Part shown: one piece after another, positions 12,906-23,225 of the stretch
Numbering within the stretch: the stretch's first letter is position 1
Layout: each line of letters begins with the position of its first letter
NCBI GenBank assembly: GCA_030549775.1
Contig: CM060180.1
Location: 88,219,672-88,283,671, forward strand
DNA from: Tamarix chinensis
Lineage: Eukaryota; Streptophyta; Magnoliopsida; Caryophyllales; Tamaricaceae
Length of the DNA stretch: 64,000 nt
Reading direction: 5' to 3'
Notes under the pieces: generated by a model
The model's database searches: none
The model's input: only the letters and a program-made list of their open reading frames with translations
Told to the model about the DNA's origin: nothing
Position numbers and translations under genes: made by a program

Positions 12906-13990
12906 CATTAACCCTGACTCTACATGGAACTTCAAACCTATTTCTTATCACTCAAATATCTATAATACTTTCACAAAGATCATGACCTCTTGAATGTAGA
13001 TGGTTATGCATCTAATTTCCTTTTGGATCTTAAGCTACTTAGGATGTTTCGTAGGAAGAATGTGTCCCTAAGGTGTATGCTCAAGCTTGAACTATGACAT
13101 ACTTATGAATCGGTGAGTTTGGAGTTTCTTTATAATATCCTTCTAGCTTTTCATTTTCATGTACATTTGTGTAAGGTTATCATGGCTTGTGTTTCCATGG
13201 TTAACTACCACATTGTTATGGACACATGTTTGTTGGAGGCTTTTCATGCTTATAGAGTTTGGAGATAAGGACATCCCTTTTCCCCTTATTGGTTCGTTAT
13301 CATTATGGATTACTTTACTATATTGTTGAAGGCTCATTGGCAAGAGACAAATTTTAGAGGAGACCCCTAGTATAAAGCTCTAAAATTTTCCAATCCTTAT
13401 TTTTTTGATGACCCCCTCCTTTTCTAAAGAAGGGATTTAAGATTTGCATGTATCTTATAGAGGTTGTTAGGAGCTTCAATGAGATATTTGGTTTATAGAT
13501 CAATCCTCAAATGAGTATAATGTTTTTTTTTTGGTGGAGATAAGTAGAGTTATGGAAGATAATATTCTTGAGGTGCTCTAGTCATTTGACAAATATTTCT
13601 CCTTCACTACCTTAGTGTACTAGTTGCTAACTAGAGGTTAATAGTGTCTCATATGGTTGATCTAGTGGAGAAGGTGTTGGTTAATATGACTCATTGGTCT
13701 ATGCAACTTTTCTCCTATGTAGGAAGACTTCAATTACATAAATCTATTATTTTAGGCATCTAGATTCACTGGCCTAAGATCTATATCCTATATAAGAAAG
13801 TCCTTATCTAACTTGTTACTCTTTGTAAAACTTTTCTATGGATAAGAAATGATGTTACTAGTTGGAAAACTCTAACACCATGGTCCATGTGTTGTCTCTC
13901 AACAAAGGAAGAGAGTTTGGGCATAATTAACTTGCACAATTGGAAGCTTATTTTTGTGGAGAAGTTAATATAGACCTTAGCTCAAAAGTT
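12906..13990 (+). pseudogene. LINE reverse transcriptase, palm and thumb
   Basis: Just after the LTR the frame reads INPDSTWNFKPIS, the family's NP-x-x-DFRPISL block. It continues with WEFLYNILLAFHFHVHLCKV (about 13120), ACVSMVNYHIVMDTCLLEAF, then GHPFSPYWFVIIMDYF (family: QGDPLSPYLF) near 13270. A DDPLLF segment (family F-A-DDLLIF) follows near 13410. At about 13700 LFSYVGRLQLHKSIIL (family LSYAGRLQLI) starts the thumb/connection. The catalytic FADD is altered to FFDD, and there are several stops. This enzyme copied LINE RNA at the nicked target. Confidence 0.8.
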
Positions 13991-14008
13991 GGATAACCTT
14001 TAGGTTTA

Positions 14009-14410
14009 GTGGATTTTAGTATGTTTGTTAGACATGGATCTGTGTGGGACATGGTAGTGCGGGGTCAATCTTCATGGCCTTTGAGGTGTGTCCTTGGCCA
14101 ACGAGATAGGTTATACCCTCTATTTTCTTATTATGTTGATCTCTCCTTAACTAGCATGGAGTATAAGGTTCTATCACCTCGAGGTGCTATAGATATGTGG
14201 AGAACATTGTTGGATAATTGGGCAATACCTAGTCATCAATTTATTTGTTGGTTGGCTACAAGAGGGAGGCTAGCTATGAAGGAGAGACTATGTAGGTTTA
14301 CAAGTTTACAGAATGCTCAATGTGTTTTTTTCCATGAGGTGGAATTAGATAATCACTTGAACCTTTGTTACCTTGCCTTTGCTAGAAATTCCATAGACAG
14401 CAATGAATGA
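14009..14410 (+). pseudogene. LINE C-terminal zf-RVT domain (133-codon open stretch)
   Basis: An open stretch reading VLSPRGAIDMWRTLLDNW then IPSHQFICWLATRGRLAMKE, RLCRFTSL and a degraded Cys-His cluster (CVFFHEVELDNHLNLC). Plant L1 RTs end with this zf-RVT module: P-K-x-x-F-x-xWLA-x-x-GRL-x-T-K-D-RL, then C-x-x-C...E-x-x-xHLF-x-C. Here the first CxxC has become CVFF, so the zinc site is broken. The apparent ATG at 14009 is incidental, because the domain is continuous with the RT upstream. It is not an independent gene. Confidence 0.75.
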
Positions 14411-14584
14411 GAGGTTGGATAGGTAAATTGCTTCTTCCCTTAACTTCACAATTATTACTTTATGGAATCAGAGATTGATTTTATGATTGCCACTATGGAA
14501 TGGAAAATTACTAATGGGACATAAATGATGGTTATATTAAAGCCAATGATAAAAATGTGAAAATTTTGGGATGAGAATGCAGAG

Positions 14585-14775
14585 AAAGTTTTAATAACAG
14601 TTCCATATTTTAACCATTATTAAAGTTAAAGTAGCGCTTGTTTCAATAATGTTTTTAAATTATCTTTTACCAAAACTAAAATGCCACCATGTTTTAAAGA
14701 TGGTTATTTTTGGAGCTATTATTAAAACAAATTTTGATAACGGTTATATGTGTTACTATTATCAAAACTAGGGCA
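14585..14775 (+). repeat. CACTA left subterminal repeats
   Basis: Repeated units of the type TTTTAATAACAGTTCC, AACCATTATTAAAG, TTTCAATAATG, TTTGATAACGGTTAT and CTATTATCAAAAC occur in both orientations. In En/Spm elements such short subterminal motifs bind TNPA. The same motif type reappears at 22590-22940, supporting the element boundaries. Confidence 0.65.
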
Positions 14776-15755
14776 TTAAACACCCCTCTCTTCCTTTTCG
14801 CTCATTTATGTCTATTATAGAAAGTTTAAATATTTCTCGCTCTCTCTTATTCTCAGTCTTCCTCTTCATTTTACTTGACAATTTTCCTTATTTTTTGATC
14901 TATGTTCATTGTGCCTTCCTTTTATTTGTCGACGGCCGTTTTCCTTCTCCTCTCATAGTCTTCCTCATTTTTTCTCTTTCTTTCCCAGTTTGTGCACCCC
15001 ATCTATCCTTTCTCTCATAGGCCATTCCAACCGTTCATCTACCTCTTGACTAGTCTCGTGCCTTTCTATCATATCCCTTCCCCACCGTTCATGGCTCCTA
15101 TAACCACAACAACTTATGCCCCTATAGCTTAGTTCCCTAACCCCAAAACCCTTTGCTTAGCTATAGGCATAATTACTTTTATTTCTTTTTCTTTTAATAT
15201 AAATATATACACACATGTTATCAAGTAGGTTTTACATGTATTATTGTTTATATAATATATGTTTGTTGTTTGTTCACCTGTATTGTTGTTTGGTGATGTG
15301 TTGTTATAGGTTTTTGTTGTACATTATGTTTGTTTCTCTATATGTTTATTCATGCATGATAATATTTATGCTTTTAATATTAATTAAAAAAATTGTTTTT
15401 CTAGTGCGATGCACACGATTAGATTATATCGTAATAAAAATTCTTAGGGGATTTTACATATTTTATAATTTAAAAGGTTAGACAATAATCTTAGTAACAT
15501 GATTTAGTAGTTGTTTTCTTTTATTGATAGCAGACCATTGACATTGTGCAGTTTCCTATAATTATATACATAACTCCAACATATTTGTGCATATCTTCTT
15601 ATTTATATCTTTGGAGTCATGTCATATAGTTATACGAGGAGCTTTGTCCATTGATCGTAAGCAGGTCATACTATGACCCGTTCATTCCATTTCAAATCAT
15701 ATCATTTTCTTTTTCACATTTATATTTTTCGACCATACCAATGCACCACAACCAA
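14776..15755. other. CACTA 5' leader or intron, no coding match
   Basis: Pyrimidine-rich at 14790-15060, then AT-rich. The frames at 14808-15020 and 15215-15481 encode only low-complexity hydrophobic strings with no recognised domain. It is probably untranslated or intronic sequence of the CACTA element. Confidence 0.4.
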
Positions 15756-15960
15756 GATTTGTTGAGGGTGAGGTGTTTGTAAGGGATTATGATTGGATTG
15801 CTAGAGAGTTGATTATTGAAGATGATGAGTGGAGGTTTCATCATAGCTTAACTCAAAGTAACCGTCCTGGTTACACTAGAGTATCAATCAGTGAACTCTC
15901 TATTGATAATGTAAGGGAGCAAATGACATATTAAGATAAGTAGACTTTGAGAGTGACAAG
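15756..15960 (+). pseudogene. Coding-like fragment within the CACTA element, unidentified
   Basis: One frame reads EVFVRDYDWIARELIIEDDE, WRFHHSLTQSNR and SISELSIDNVREQMTY before a stop at 15933. The balanced composition looks protein-coding, unlike the flanks. I do not recognise the family. It could be an upstream CACTA exon or captured sequence. Confidence 0.35.
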
Positions 15961-16009
15961 TTCTAGTTGGCTTAGTCAAGGCTACCGATGGATATTATAG
16001 GATGGTTAG

Positions 16010-16702
16010 TAGGGGTGTGCATTATCGAATATCCGCATCTGAATTGATATTTATTTCAGATATTTTATCCGACCAGATATTCGATATCCTATATCCGAAT
16101 TTGCATCCGAATACTCCAGATATCTGAAACATCGGATCAGATTTTGGATATATCTTATTATTAAAAAAAAATATCTGATTATTAAATTTACATATATAAT
16201 CTATAACTATTTTTTTCTACAAAAACACTTGTTAATTATTCAACCAGCATACAAAAAGATATAATACATGATTAATCATATCCACAAAAATTAGCGATCA
16301 ATATTTGTAAACAATGATGCTCTAGAACCGTGTAATGACCTAAGTTAAGAGGCTCAACAAATTTAGGAGTTTTTTTTCTGGTCTAGGTGCTCGCATGTGT
16401 GTGGGTCGTGACCTATTTGACTATTTGTAGAGTGCAGATGTTTAATTTAGACTTTAGTTTAGTAAATTATTTTTGGACTTATGCACTATAGTAAAAAAAT
16501 GATCTAAACTTGAATATTAAAAGAAAAAAAATCATATTATAAATTAAATTATGCCTAAATATAACTGGCTTATTCTTAAAACCAGATATTTTTGGCAAAT
16601 CGGATTATCCACTAAAAATTTGGATCGGATATCCAAATTTTCAAATCATTTTTTTCGGATACAGATCAGTTTTTTGAATCCCAGATTTTCTACACATCGC
16701 TA
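16010..16702. mobile_element. hAT-type MITE, 693 bp, with 8-bp target duplication
   Basis: The left end TAGGGGTGTGCATTATCGAA and the complement of the right end TAGCGATGTGTAGAAAATC form degenerate terminal inverted repeats. They are flanked by ATGGTTAG (16002-16009) and ATAGTTAG (16703-16710), an 8-bp duplication with one mismatch, as hAT transposases make. The interior is full of subterminal ATATCCGAA/TTCGGATAT-type motifs and has no coding capacity. It interrupts the CACTA 5' region and resembles the element at 42498-43203. Confidence 0.8.
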
Positions 16703-16710
16703 ATAGTTAG

Positions 16711-17159
16711 GGGGTGTTCTTAGTTTTTTCGATTGTAGAAATTTTTTTTATGTATATATTGTTGTTGTTTTCTTATGTTTTTTCTTTTTTTTTGTCTTAT
16801 TTTAAATGCTAAGTATGTATTTACTTTTGTACTTACAACCCCTATACAAATGTTTAATATGTGTGTGTGTGTATCAACTATTTCTAAGCAAGAACGATTT
16901 GTGCATTAATGTATTTTTATTCCCTTATTATAATGGTTTGTATATATGGTAGTAGAATAACAAGACTTATTATAGAAATATAAATTCTTTGTAGCCATGA
17001 GTGATTTTTGAATTGATAAGGGATATGGAAACATGTTAGAATTGTTTATATATATAGCTTCAAAATAGAATGATACATTATAGAATTATGAATTATTTCT
17101 AAGCATGAGCATTATGTGGATTAATTTGTAGAAGTGAATTGATGTTTAATAATATTTTT
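16711..17159. other. CACTA non-coding segment before TNP2
   Basis: AT-rich, with a short GT run at about 16860-16872. No frame of note. Confidence 0.4.
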
Positions 17160-20145
17160 CATAGTATACATATAGATTGGAAAACTATGGATAGGAAATG
17201 GATGTATTCAAATTATTTGTTTAGAGAATATAACAAAGGAGTTGATTTTTTTTATCAAGTTTGTAGTAAACACATGCTTGGGATACTAGTAGAATAGTTT
17301 TCCCTTGTTTGAAGTGTGCTTATATTCAATATGCCAATGCTAATGATTTGAGATATCATTTCTCAGTCTACAGAATTGATACAAGTTACACTTATTAGAC
17401 ATGGCATAGTGAGACAGGGTTTAGATATGATAATGAGGAAGGTAGGAGGGTTGGTAGTGGACACTTTGACAAAAATGAGGATGATTCGTTATAGATGATG
17501 ACTCGGAAGGTTGAGGAAAGTGTTAAAGATTATCCAAAAATATTTGACCAGTTATTGACTAACTAAAAAAAAACTTTTTACAATGACTGTGAGAACTTTA
17601 GTAGATTATTCGATACTTTAAGGTTGTAAAACTTAAAGGCTTATAACAGATGGAGTGATAAGAGTTTTATAGAATTATGGATTCTTATGAAAGAAATGCA
17701 TCCCAATGATAATGTTCTACCTGATGTTACCTATGAAGTAAAGAAGATCTTTTCATCTATGGGTATGATTTATGAGAAGAAACATGCATCCCCTACTGAT
17801 TGTATATTATTTTGCAATGAATATGCATGTTTAGATTATTATCTAAATTAAGAATGCAAAGCACCATGATACAAGAAGAATAAGGTTCCATCAAAGGTGT
17901 TGGTGTATTTTCCTATAATACCAAGATTCTTGTGGGTGTTTAATGATGTCCAAGATGTGAAGAACTTGAGATGGCATGCTGATAAGAAGATAGATGATGG
18001 GCTTTAGAGACATTCATATGGCTCTCCACAATGGACGATGATTATTGGTTTGTTTCTTGATATTGGAGAACCATGAAACTTGTGTCTTGCACTCTCTACT
18101 AATGGTATGAATCCACAAAATTAAATGCACATATAGTATTTCACCAGCAATTTTGGTTATATACAATCTACCATCATGGCTCTACATGAAACACAAGTAC
18201 ATGATGTTGTCTTTACTCATTTTGGGTCAAAAAAACCGGATAATGATATGGATATATATTTGGAGCCTTAGATTGATGATTTGAAATTCTTATGGGATAC
18301 TGGTGTTGAAGTATTTGATGCTTATGGTGAGGAAAGTTTCACTTTGAGAGAAATATTATTCTATAATATAAGCAATTTTCTGGCATATGGAAACTTGTCA
18401 GGTTATAGTGTAAGAGGCTATTATGCATGCCCAATATGTGAGGATAATACTTTATTTGTTGAGCTAACGCATGGTCAGAAAACTATTTTTCTTAGGCATT
18501 ATAGATTTTTACTCAGAGATTATCATTATTGTAGGCAAATGAATTCTTTCAATGGGAAAAGAGAAGGGCATGCATCAATCTTGTTAATGGGAAAACAAGT
18601 GTATATACAGTTGAAACATTGGAAGGTGCCATTTGAGAAGAAGAATAAAGATGAGCCTCCATTTGTTGGTTGGAAGAAGATGTCTATATTCTTCAACCTT
18701 CTGTATTGGGAATCTCTGCATATGAGGCATACACTTGATGTGATGCATATTGAGAAAAATATTTTTGATAGCCTTGATGGTACATTACTTAATGTTCCAC
18801 GAAATACTAAATATGGCATTGATTCTCAATTGGATATGGAGGAAATGGGCATTGGGTAGGAATTAGCACCATGAGACAATAGAAGAAGAACTTATTTACC
18901 ACTAGATTTTCATACTCTCTCTAGAAACAAAAAAGCACATTTTTTGAATTATTTAATAGTGTCAAGGTTCTGAAAGGGTATTCTTCAAATGTCAGAAGGC
19001 TAGTGTCTATGAAAGAGTTGAAACTAATAAACATGAAGTCTTATGATTGTCATATTTTGAATTAACATTCGATGCTAATAGCCATACGTGGAATTTTGTC
19101 GATCATGTTCAAATTACTATCACAAGGCCTTATTTGTTCTTTAATTCCCTATGCTCCAAAGGCATACACCCTAATAGTTTGGATGTCTTGTAAAGAGGGA
19201 TTGTGATCACTTTGTCCTATATTGAAATGTATTTCCGTTCCCCTTTCTTTGACATTATGGTGCATCTAACTGTTTACTTAATTTATGAGGTAAAAATGTT
19301 AGGACCTACTTTTGAGAACTGGATGTTTTGAACGGTTTATAAAGTTGATAAAAGGTTACATGAAGAATCAATATTAGCCAATGGATGCATTACTAAGAGT
19401 TACCTAGTAGAAGAGACAATTGATTTTTTTCACAAATTACTTGTTCAATGTTAAAGCTTTTGCATGTAAGAAAAGTAGAAGGACATGGTGTTAGGGGAAA
19501 AATTTAGGTAAGTAGACTTTGACATGCTCCATAAAGGACATCTCTATGTATTATATAACTATGATGATTTTCACCCATATGTTGAAGAACATATACATAC
19601 TTATAAATTAATAACTAATAAACATAATCTTTCATTCATACATTAGATAAGAGATTACATCATTCCCCTCATTAAAAATTCCTCGACATCCATTTTTGCA
19701 ACCCTATATCAATTGTCACAAATGCCTTCATATAAAGTCATCTTATATGATAGCTATGCTATCAACTAATATACTTTCTACACAAAACAAAAATATGAGA
19801 GAAGCACAATGTATAATAGTGGAGTGACTTTAGTTGCTAAGGTAATACATATTACTAATGCGAAGGATAAGAATCCAACATAGCTAGATATGAATTATTA
19901 TGGTGTGATCAAATGGATTTGGGAGCTAGATTAAACTATGTTTAAAGTACCTATTTTTGGGTGTAGATAGGTTGATAATAGTCATGTGGTTGGATATGAA
20001 GATGAGTTCACATTAGTAGATCTCAATAGGGTAGGGCATAAACAAGACCCTTTCATCTTGGAATCACAAGAAACATAAATATTCTTTGTCACTGATCCTC
20101 CTAATAAAAGATGGTATATGATTTTAGCCATGAAAAAGAGTTATC
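17160..20145 (+). pseudogene. TNP2-like CACTA transposase, multi-domain pseudogene
   Basis: Domain order follows plant TNP2. First is the transposase-associated N-terminal domain (about 17186-17440), with MDRKWMYSNYLFREY then KGVDFFYQ and a CxKC-type zinc segment. Next come a linker and the central Transposase_21 domain (about 17640-18860), then DUF4218 (about 19030-19440, with IEMYFRSPFFDIMVHLTVYL and MLGPTFENWMF). Last is DUF4216 (about 19790-20145, with YYGVIKWIWELD, VPIFGC, FTLVDLNRVGHKQDPFILES and an FFVTDPPNKRW tail). TNP2 is the DNA-cleaving transposase that recognises element ends. In-frame stops, mostly TAG, and small frameshifts inactivate it. The longest open part is 18281-18859. 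Confidence 0.85.
18281..18859 (+). pseudogene. TNP2 core (Transposase_21), longest surviving open stretch
   Basis: 192 codons. Key segments in order: TGVEVFDAYGEESFTLREIL (family GVxVWDxxxxExFxLRAxL), NISNFLAYGNLSGYSVRGYY, ACPIC at about codon 50, FLRHYRFLLRDYHYCRQMNS, then FVGWKKMSIFFNLLYWESLH, MRHTLDVMHIEKNIFDSL and LDMEEMGIG. These are the hallmarks of plant TNP2, including the HNLDVMHIEKN block thought to lie near catalytic residues. The first Met is internal to the ancestral protein. The stop at 18857-18859 is a TAG where the family continues (R-x-EL), so this is a fragment, not a gene. Confidence 0.88.
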
Positions 20146-20559
20146 AATGAATGTGATGATGAAAATAATACCAATTAGAATAAAGAATGTGCTAAAGTAG
20201 TATAAGGTACTCAACAATTGAATGATGATAACAATTACATTACTAAGGAGGAAATCTATGTAAGTAATGATCATCATAAAGTAATATATGTATTAGATCA
20301 TAAAACCAATCCAAAGGATAAGAAGAAAGGAAGAAGGAAAAGAAGGGATTGTGCTTGTTATTATCATATTATTTTGTTTTTTCATATTATTACCACATCA
20401 TATTATTCTGTTTTTCTTATCAATGCTACATATGAAATGTTTAGTTAACACTTTATTTTGTATATATTTATTCACTGCATACATTATACTAATTTATATA
20501 TTTAAATTCTACAGAGATATGACAAAGTATATTGTTCATAGAGACTCTAGCAATTAAGA
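20146..20559. other. CACTA segment between TNP2 and TNPA-like sequence
   Basis: The frame 20218-20448 begins with an acidic, then lysine-rich, low-complexity tail (KDKKKGRRKRRD) and then hydrophobic sequence. It may include a TNPA exon with a nuclear-signal-like basic patch followed by intron. No firm assignment. Confidence 0.35.
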
Positions 20560-21920
20560 AGGAAATAGAGGACCTACCATAATAAGAATCATCACAGACA
20601 TGAGAAACATAAGAGAACAAGTACCATTGAGTTGGAATATGTATAATCATCCTATTGGTGAGTATTCTTACATGTTTCTCACACATATTTCATTCGCACT
20701 CATAATCGTGTTCCTATCTCCTACAACAATTCAAACCAATTCATTACATATCATCTTTCAAAGGAGTTTAAGGTATTTGTTGACTAATAGTTAAGCTTTT
20801 TAATTAAGAATATTCAATTGATATTTAAATAAATAATTGTACATATTTGGCTTGTAATGTAGAAGAAAAGTTCCAAAAATAAAGAAATTGTGAAGGGGAA
20901 TATTTACCGTTATAATATGGCTCAACAAGGCTATGCTAGCTTAGAAGAAGAGTTTGTATGACATTTTGATTAATATGTTCACATTATAAAATTGAGAATA
21001 TTATAATCATATTGATTATATAATTACATATTTTGAAATTATAGCTCCAAGCCTAGGACAAGGATCAATGCACCCGATCCATCAATATTGGTACATTATG
21101 GAAGAAGGCCACAATAACAAAAGAAGGATATCTTAATGAAGATGTACAAAATGCTACCAAAAGAAGTATAAGTTCGAAGCTATCCCTAACCGTAGTTATT
21201 TTTCTTAAAGCAAACGGATCATGATATTAAGTTTATTTTTAGATTATAAATTACATACATTATACGATGAAATTGAAACTTTAGATCAATATAGAATCTT
21301 GTCACAAGTAACATGAATTAAAGAACACCAAGGAAGACATAGGAGTCTAAGGTTAGGGGTTATAAGAACAAGTGTATGTGGTCAATCCCATGGACCGTGG
21401 AATATATAAGTTATTAGTTATTTATAAATATGCTTTATTATTGTCATCTATAGGTTAGCTGCTAGTTAGATTACAACAAAGGGGATCTTGTCCTCTACTG
21501 TGTTTTTATGTCCATATTACATATCTGACTATACTACAATAAGCGAGGGTAGGAACATAAAATACATAGTGGATTGCATCATAAGCGAGGGGTATAACTA
21601 TAAGCTTTACCTCAAACCTCACCTTCTCGATAAACATTAGGTTTTGTGTATTTTCTGTCGTGATGAACATAAAATATGTGTATGATTCCCTCTAAAATTA
21701 TCCCTTTCCTTTTCCTATCATTTGTTCTAAAGAGAAACTTCTAATTCACATGTTAGTATACTTCTTACTCACATTACTTTATTAATACATATATACTCTT
21801 ATATACTGTTTATGTATATAAAGTTACAATATTGTGTATCAAATTTATTTATTATATAGGGCATTACGGATAGCGTATATGAGGAGAGGAAGAAATCGTA
21901 TTTCAAACCCAAAAAATCTT
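20560..21920 (+). pseudogene. TNPA-like CACTA second protein (Transposase_24 type), fragments
   Basis: Separate exon-like pieces read RGPTIIRI then VPLSWNMYNHPIGE (about 20565-20660; family RG-P-T...L-x-F-N-x-x-GQPIG). Next are KKSSKNKEIVKGNIYRYNMA and QQGYASLEEEFV (about 20862-20957; family N-R-x-K-x-x-x-H-x-x-G-x-K). A third piece reads TLWKKATITKEGYLNEDVQN (about 21092-21150; family lWrkAR-x-x-K-G). Non-coding stretches between them look like introns. TNPA-type proteins bind subterminal repeats and help transposition. Assigned from motif order and position. Confidence 0.55.
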
Positions 21921-22589
21921 AAGTATGAGTATGTAATGGTAAGCAAAAAGATCAACATTTTATATTTTATTTCAATTCCAATAAATATCTAAAAGAACAA
22001 TAATCTAACGAAATTTTTTTTACAATGTTCACAACAGTAAAATGGTAATGATTGTGGATACTATATTTGTAGATTAATGGATCTCATACTCAAGAACAAA
22101 CATGTGAACATTCATCCAATCCATGTTTGCTTAATTTTCCATATTTTTTCATTAGTTAATCTATGACATATTTATTATTAACCAAATGATTGAATGGTTT
22201 CAATTTATAATTTTTCAATGATGAGTATACATGAGGCTAAAAATTTGCTACTAGTGAAATTGATAAAGTTAGAGAAGAATAGGCCATGTTTGTGCACTCA
22301 CATACTCAATATTAGACATCTATGTGCATACATTGTACATTTGTATCTATTATATCATATATTTTCTATATATATAAGATTGAGATACACCTGCATATAT
22401 GCATGCAATTGTGGATGTCACTGTGTATATTATAGTATAGCTACAAACTTGTGGTATGCCTCTTAATTTTCACATTTCTAGACTAGTGTATTGGTAGTGT
22501 TCTACTGATTACAAATTTGGTAAATATTCGAGTATATATCTATATATGTGGGATAGAATAATCTGCACAATATATCAAAGAAGTTATGT
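21921..22589. other. CACTA 3' part, no coding match
   Basis: AT-rich, with ATATATA runs near 22360-22380 and 22530-22550. The frame 22194-22466 has no recognised domain. Confidence 0.4.
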
Positions 22590-22953
22590 TTTAATAACAT
22601 TTTTAGTGAAAACCGTGATAAAAATAGCTTTCAATAGCAGTTATAATGGATAACTGTTACCAAAACAACCTTTTAAATAAAAAATATGTCAAATAGTCAT
22701 TGACAAAATTATAAGTTTTAATAACAGTTATATTGAATAATCATTAATAAAAGATCATGACTTAATAATGATTTTAGCCAATAACCATTATCAAAGCAAA
22801 TGTATTTTGACTTTATTTGACGTAAATTTTAATTTTGTTATGACAATTTTAGAATCATTATTAAAGTTTTAATAACCTTCCATTTAATAACAGTTCGTAA
22901 TCGTTATTAAATCTATTTAAAAATTGTTATCATAAATATTTTCTAGGATGGTG
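22590..22953 (-). repeat. CACTA right subterminal repeats and terminus
   Basis: Many copies of TAATAACAGTTAT-type units and their complements (TTTTAATAACA, AACTGTTACCAAAAC, AATCATTATTAAAG, AATAACAGTTCGTAATCGTTATTAA) mirror the left subterminal block. The terminal TTTTCTAGGATGGTG ends at 22953. Confidence 0.65.
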
Positions 22954-23225
22954 GGTATAATATGTTGAGGGGCCTTTTGGTTATTGCTATCTCATTCATT
23001 AGGAGAGACAAAAACTTGAGTAATAAAGTGTCTTCTTGTTAATTTTGCTTAGAAGATATCACTGTTGGGATGAGTTGTAGAATCACCTATGAATCGAGGA
23101 ATGTTATGTTCTATGTATTTTTGTCTCTCGTTGATAGTTTTTGTTCACTTTTCTTGTAAACTCTCTTTTCATTTACTCACATATTTGGGTAAGTAGGGAG
23201 TGACTTTACCTAAAAAAATATTATT
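22954..23225 (+). pseudogene. Possible LINE 3' tail beyond the CACTA insertion
   Basis: After the CACTA end the sequence reads AATAATGTGT-like text, TCTCTCGTTGATAG, CTTGTAAACTCTC, then GTAAGTAGGGAGTGACTTTACC and a short A run near 23212-23218. Plant L1 3' UTRs often look like this and end in a short A-rich tail. It would fit as the end of the LINE cut at 14573, but I cannot align it to a known tail. Confidence 0.3.

Larger units (their letters stand above)
7730..14572 (+). mobile_element. LINE (L1-like non-LTR retrotransposon), decayed and interrupted
   Basis: Protein remnants appear in canonical plant L1 order on one strand: ORF1 (about 7990-8640), endonuclease (about 8690-9250), reverse transcriptase N-part (about 9380-10071), RT C-part (12906-13990) and the zf-RVT tail (14009-14410). 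The RT is split by a solo LTR at 10072-12905, and the 3' side is cut by the CACTA element starting near 14573. The 5' end was not located. A possible 3' tail after the CACTA element is listed separately. Many in-frame stops make every ORF non-functional. Identification is from recognisable motifs; the subfamily is not determined. Confidence 0.8.
14573..22953 (+). mobile_element. CACTA (En/Spm) DNA transposon, about 8.4 kb
   Basis: The element is bounded by matched subterminal regions rich in TTTAATAACRGTTAT-type repeats (14585-14775 direct; 22590-22940 in inverted form). The right end reads TTTTCTAGGATGGTG, and its complement CACCATCCTAGAAAAT resembles CACTA termini (CACTACTAGAAAA). The left end is degraded. 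GAGAATGCAGAGAAAG at 14573 aligns best, and CACTATGGAATGGAAAAT at 14491 is an alternative. Between lie a TNP2 transposase (17160-20145) and a TNPA-like second protein (20560-21920). A 3-bp target duplication cannot be confirmed. All ORFs contain stops, so it is non-autonomous today. It appears to sit in the LINE. Confidence 0.8.

Noticed and set aside
14491..14508. CACTATGGAATGGAAAAT as the exact 5' end of the CACTA element
   Set aside because: It starts CACTA, but the subterminal repeats begin only about 90 bp later, and the alignment with the right terminus is better at 14573. Kept as an alternative only.
18281..18859. Intact 192-aa gene
   Set aside because: It is the middle of TNP2 with homology continuing upstream and downstream across stops. 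The Met and the stop do not correspond to family ends.
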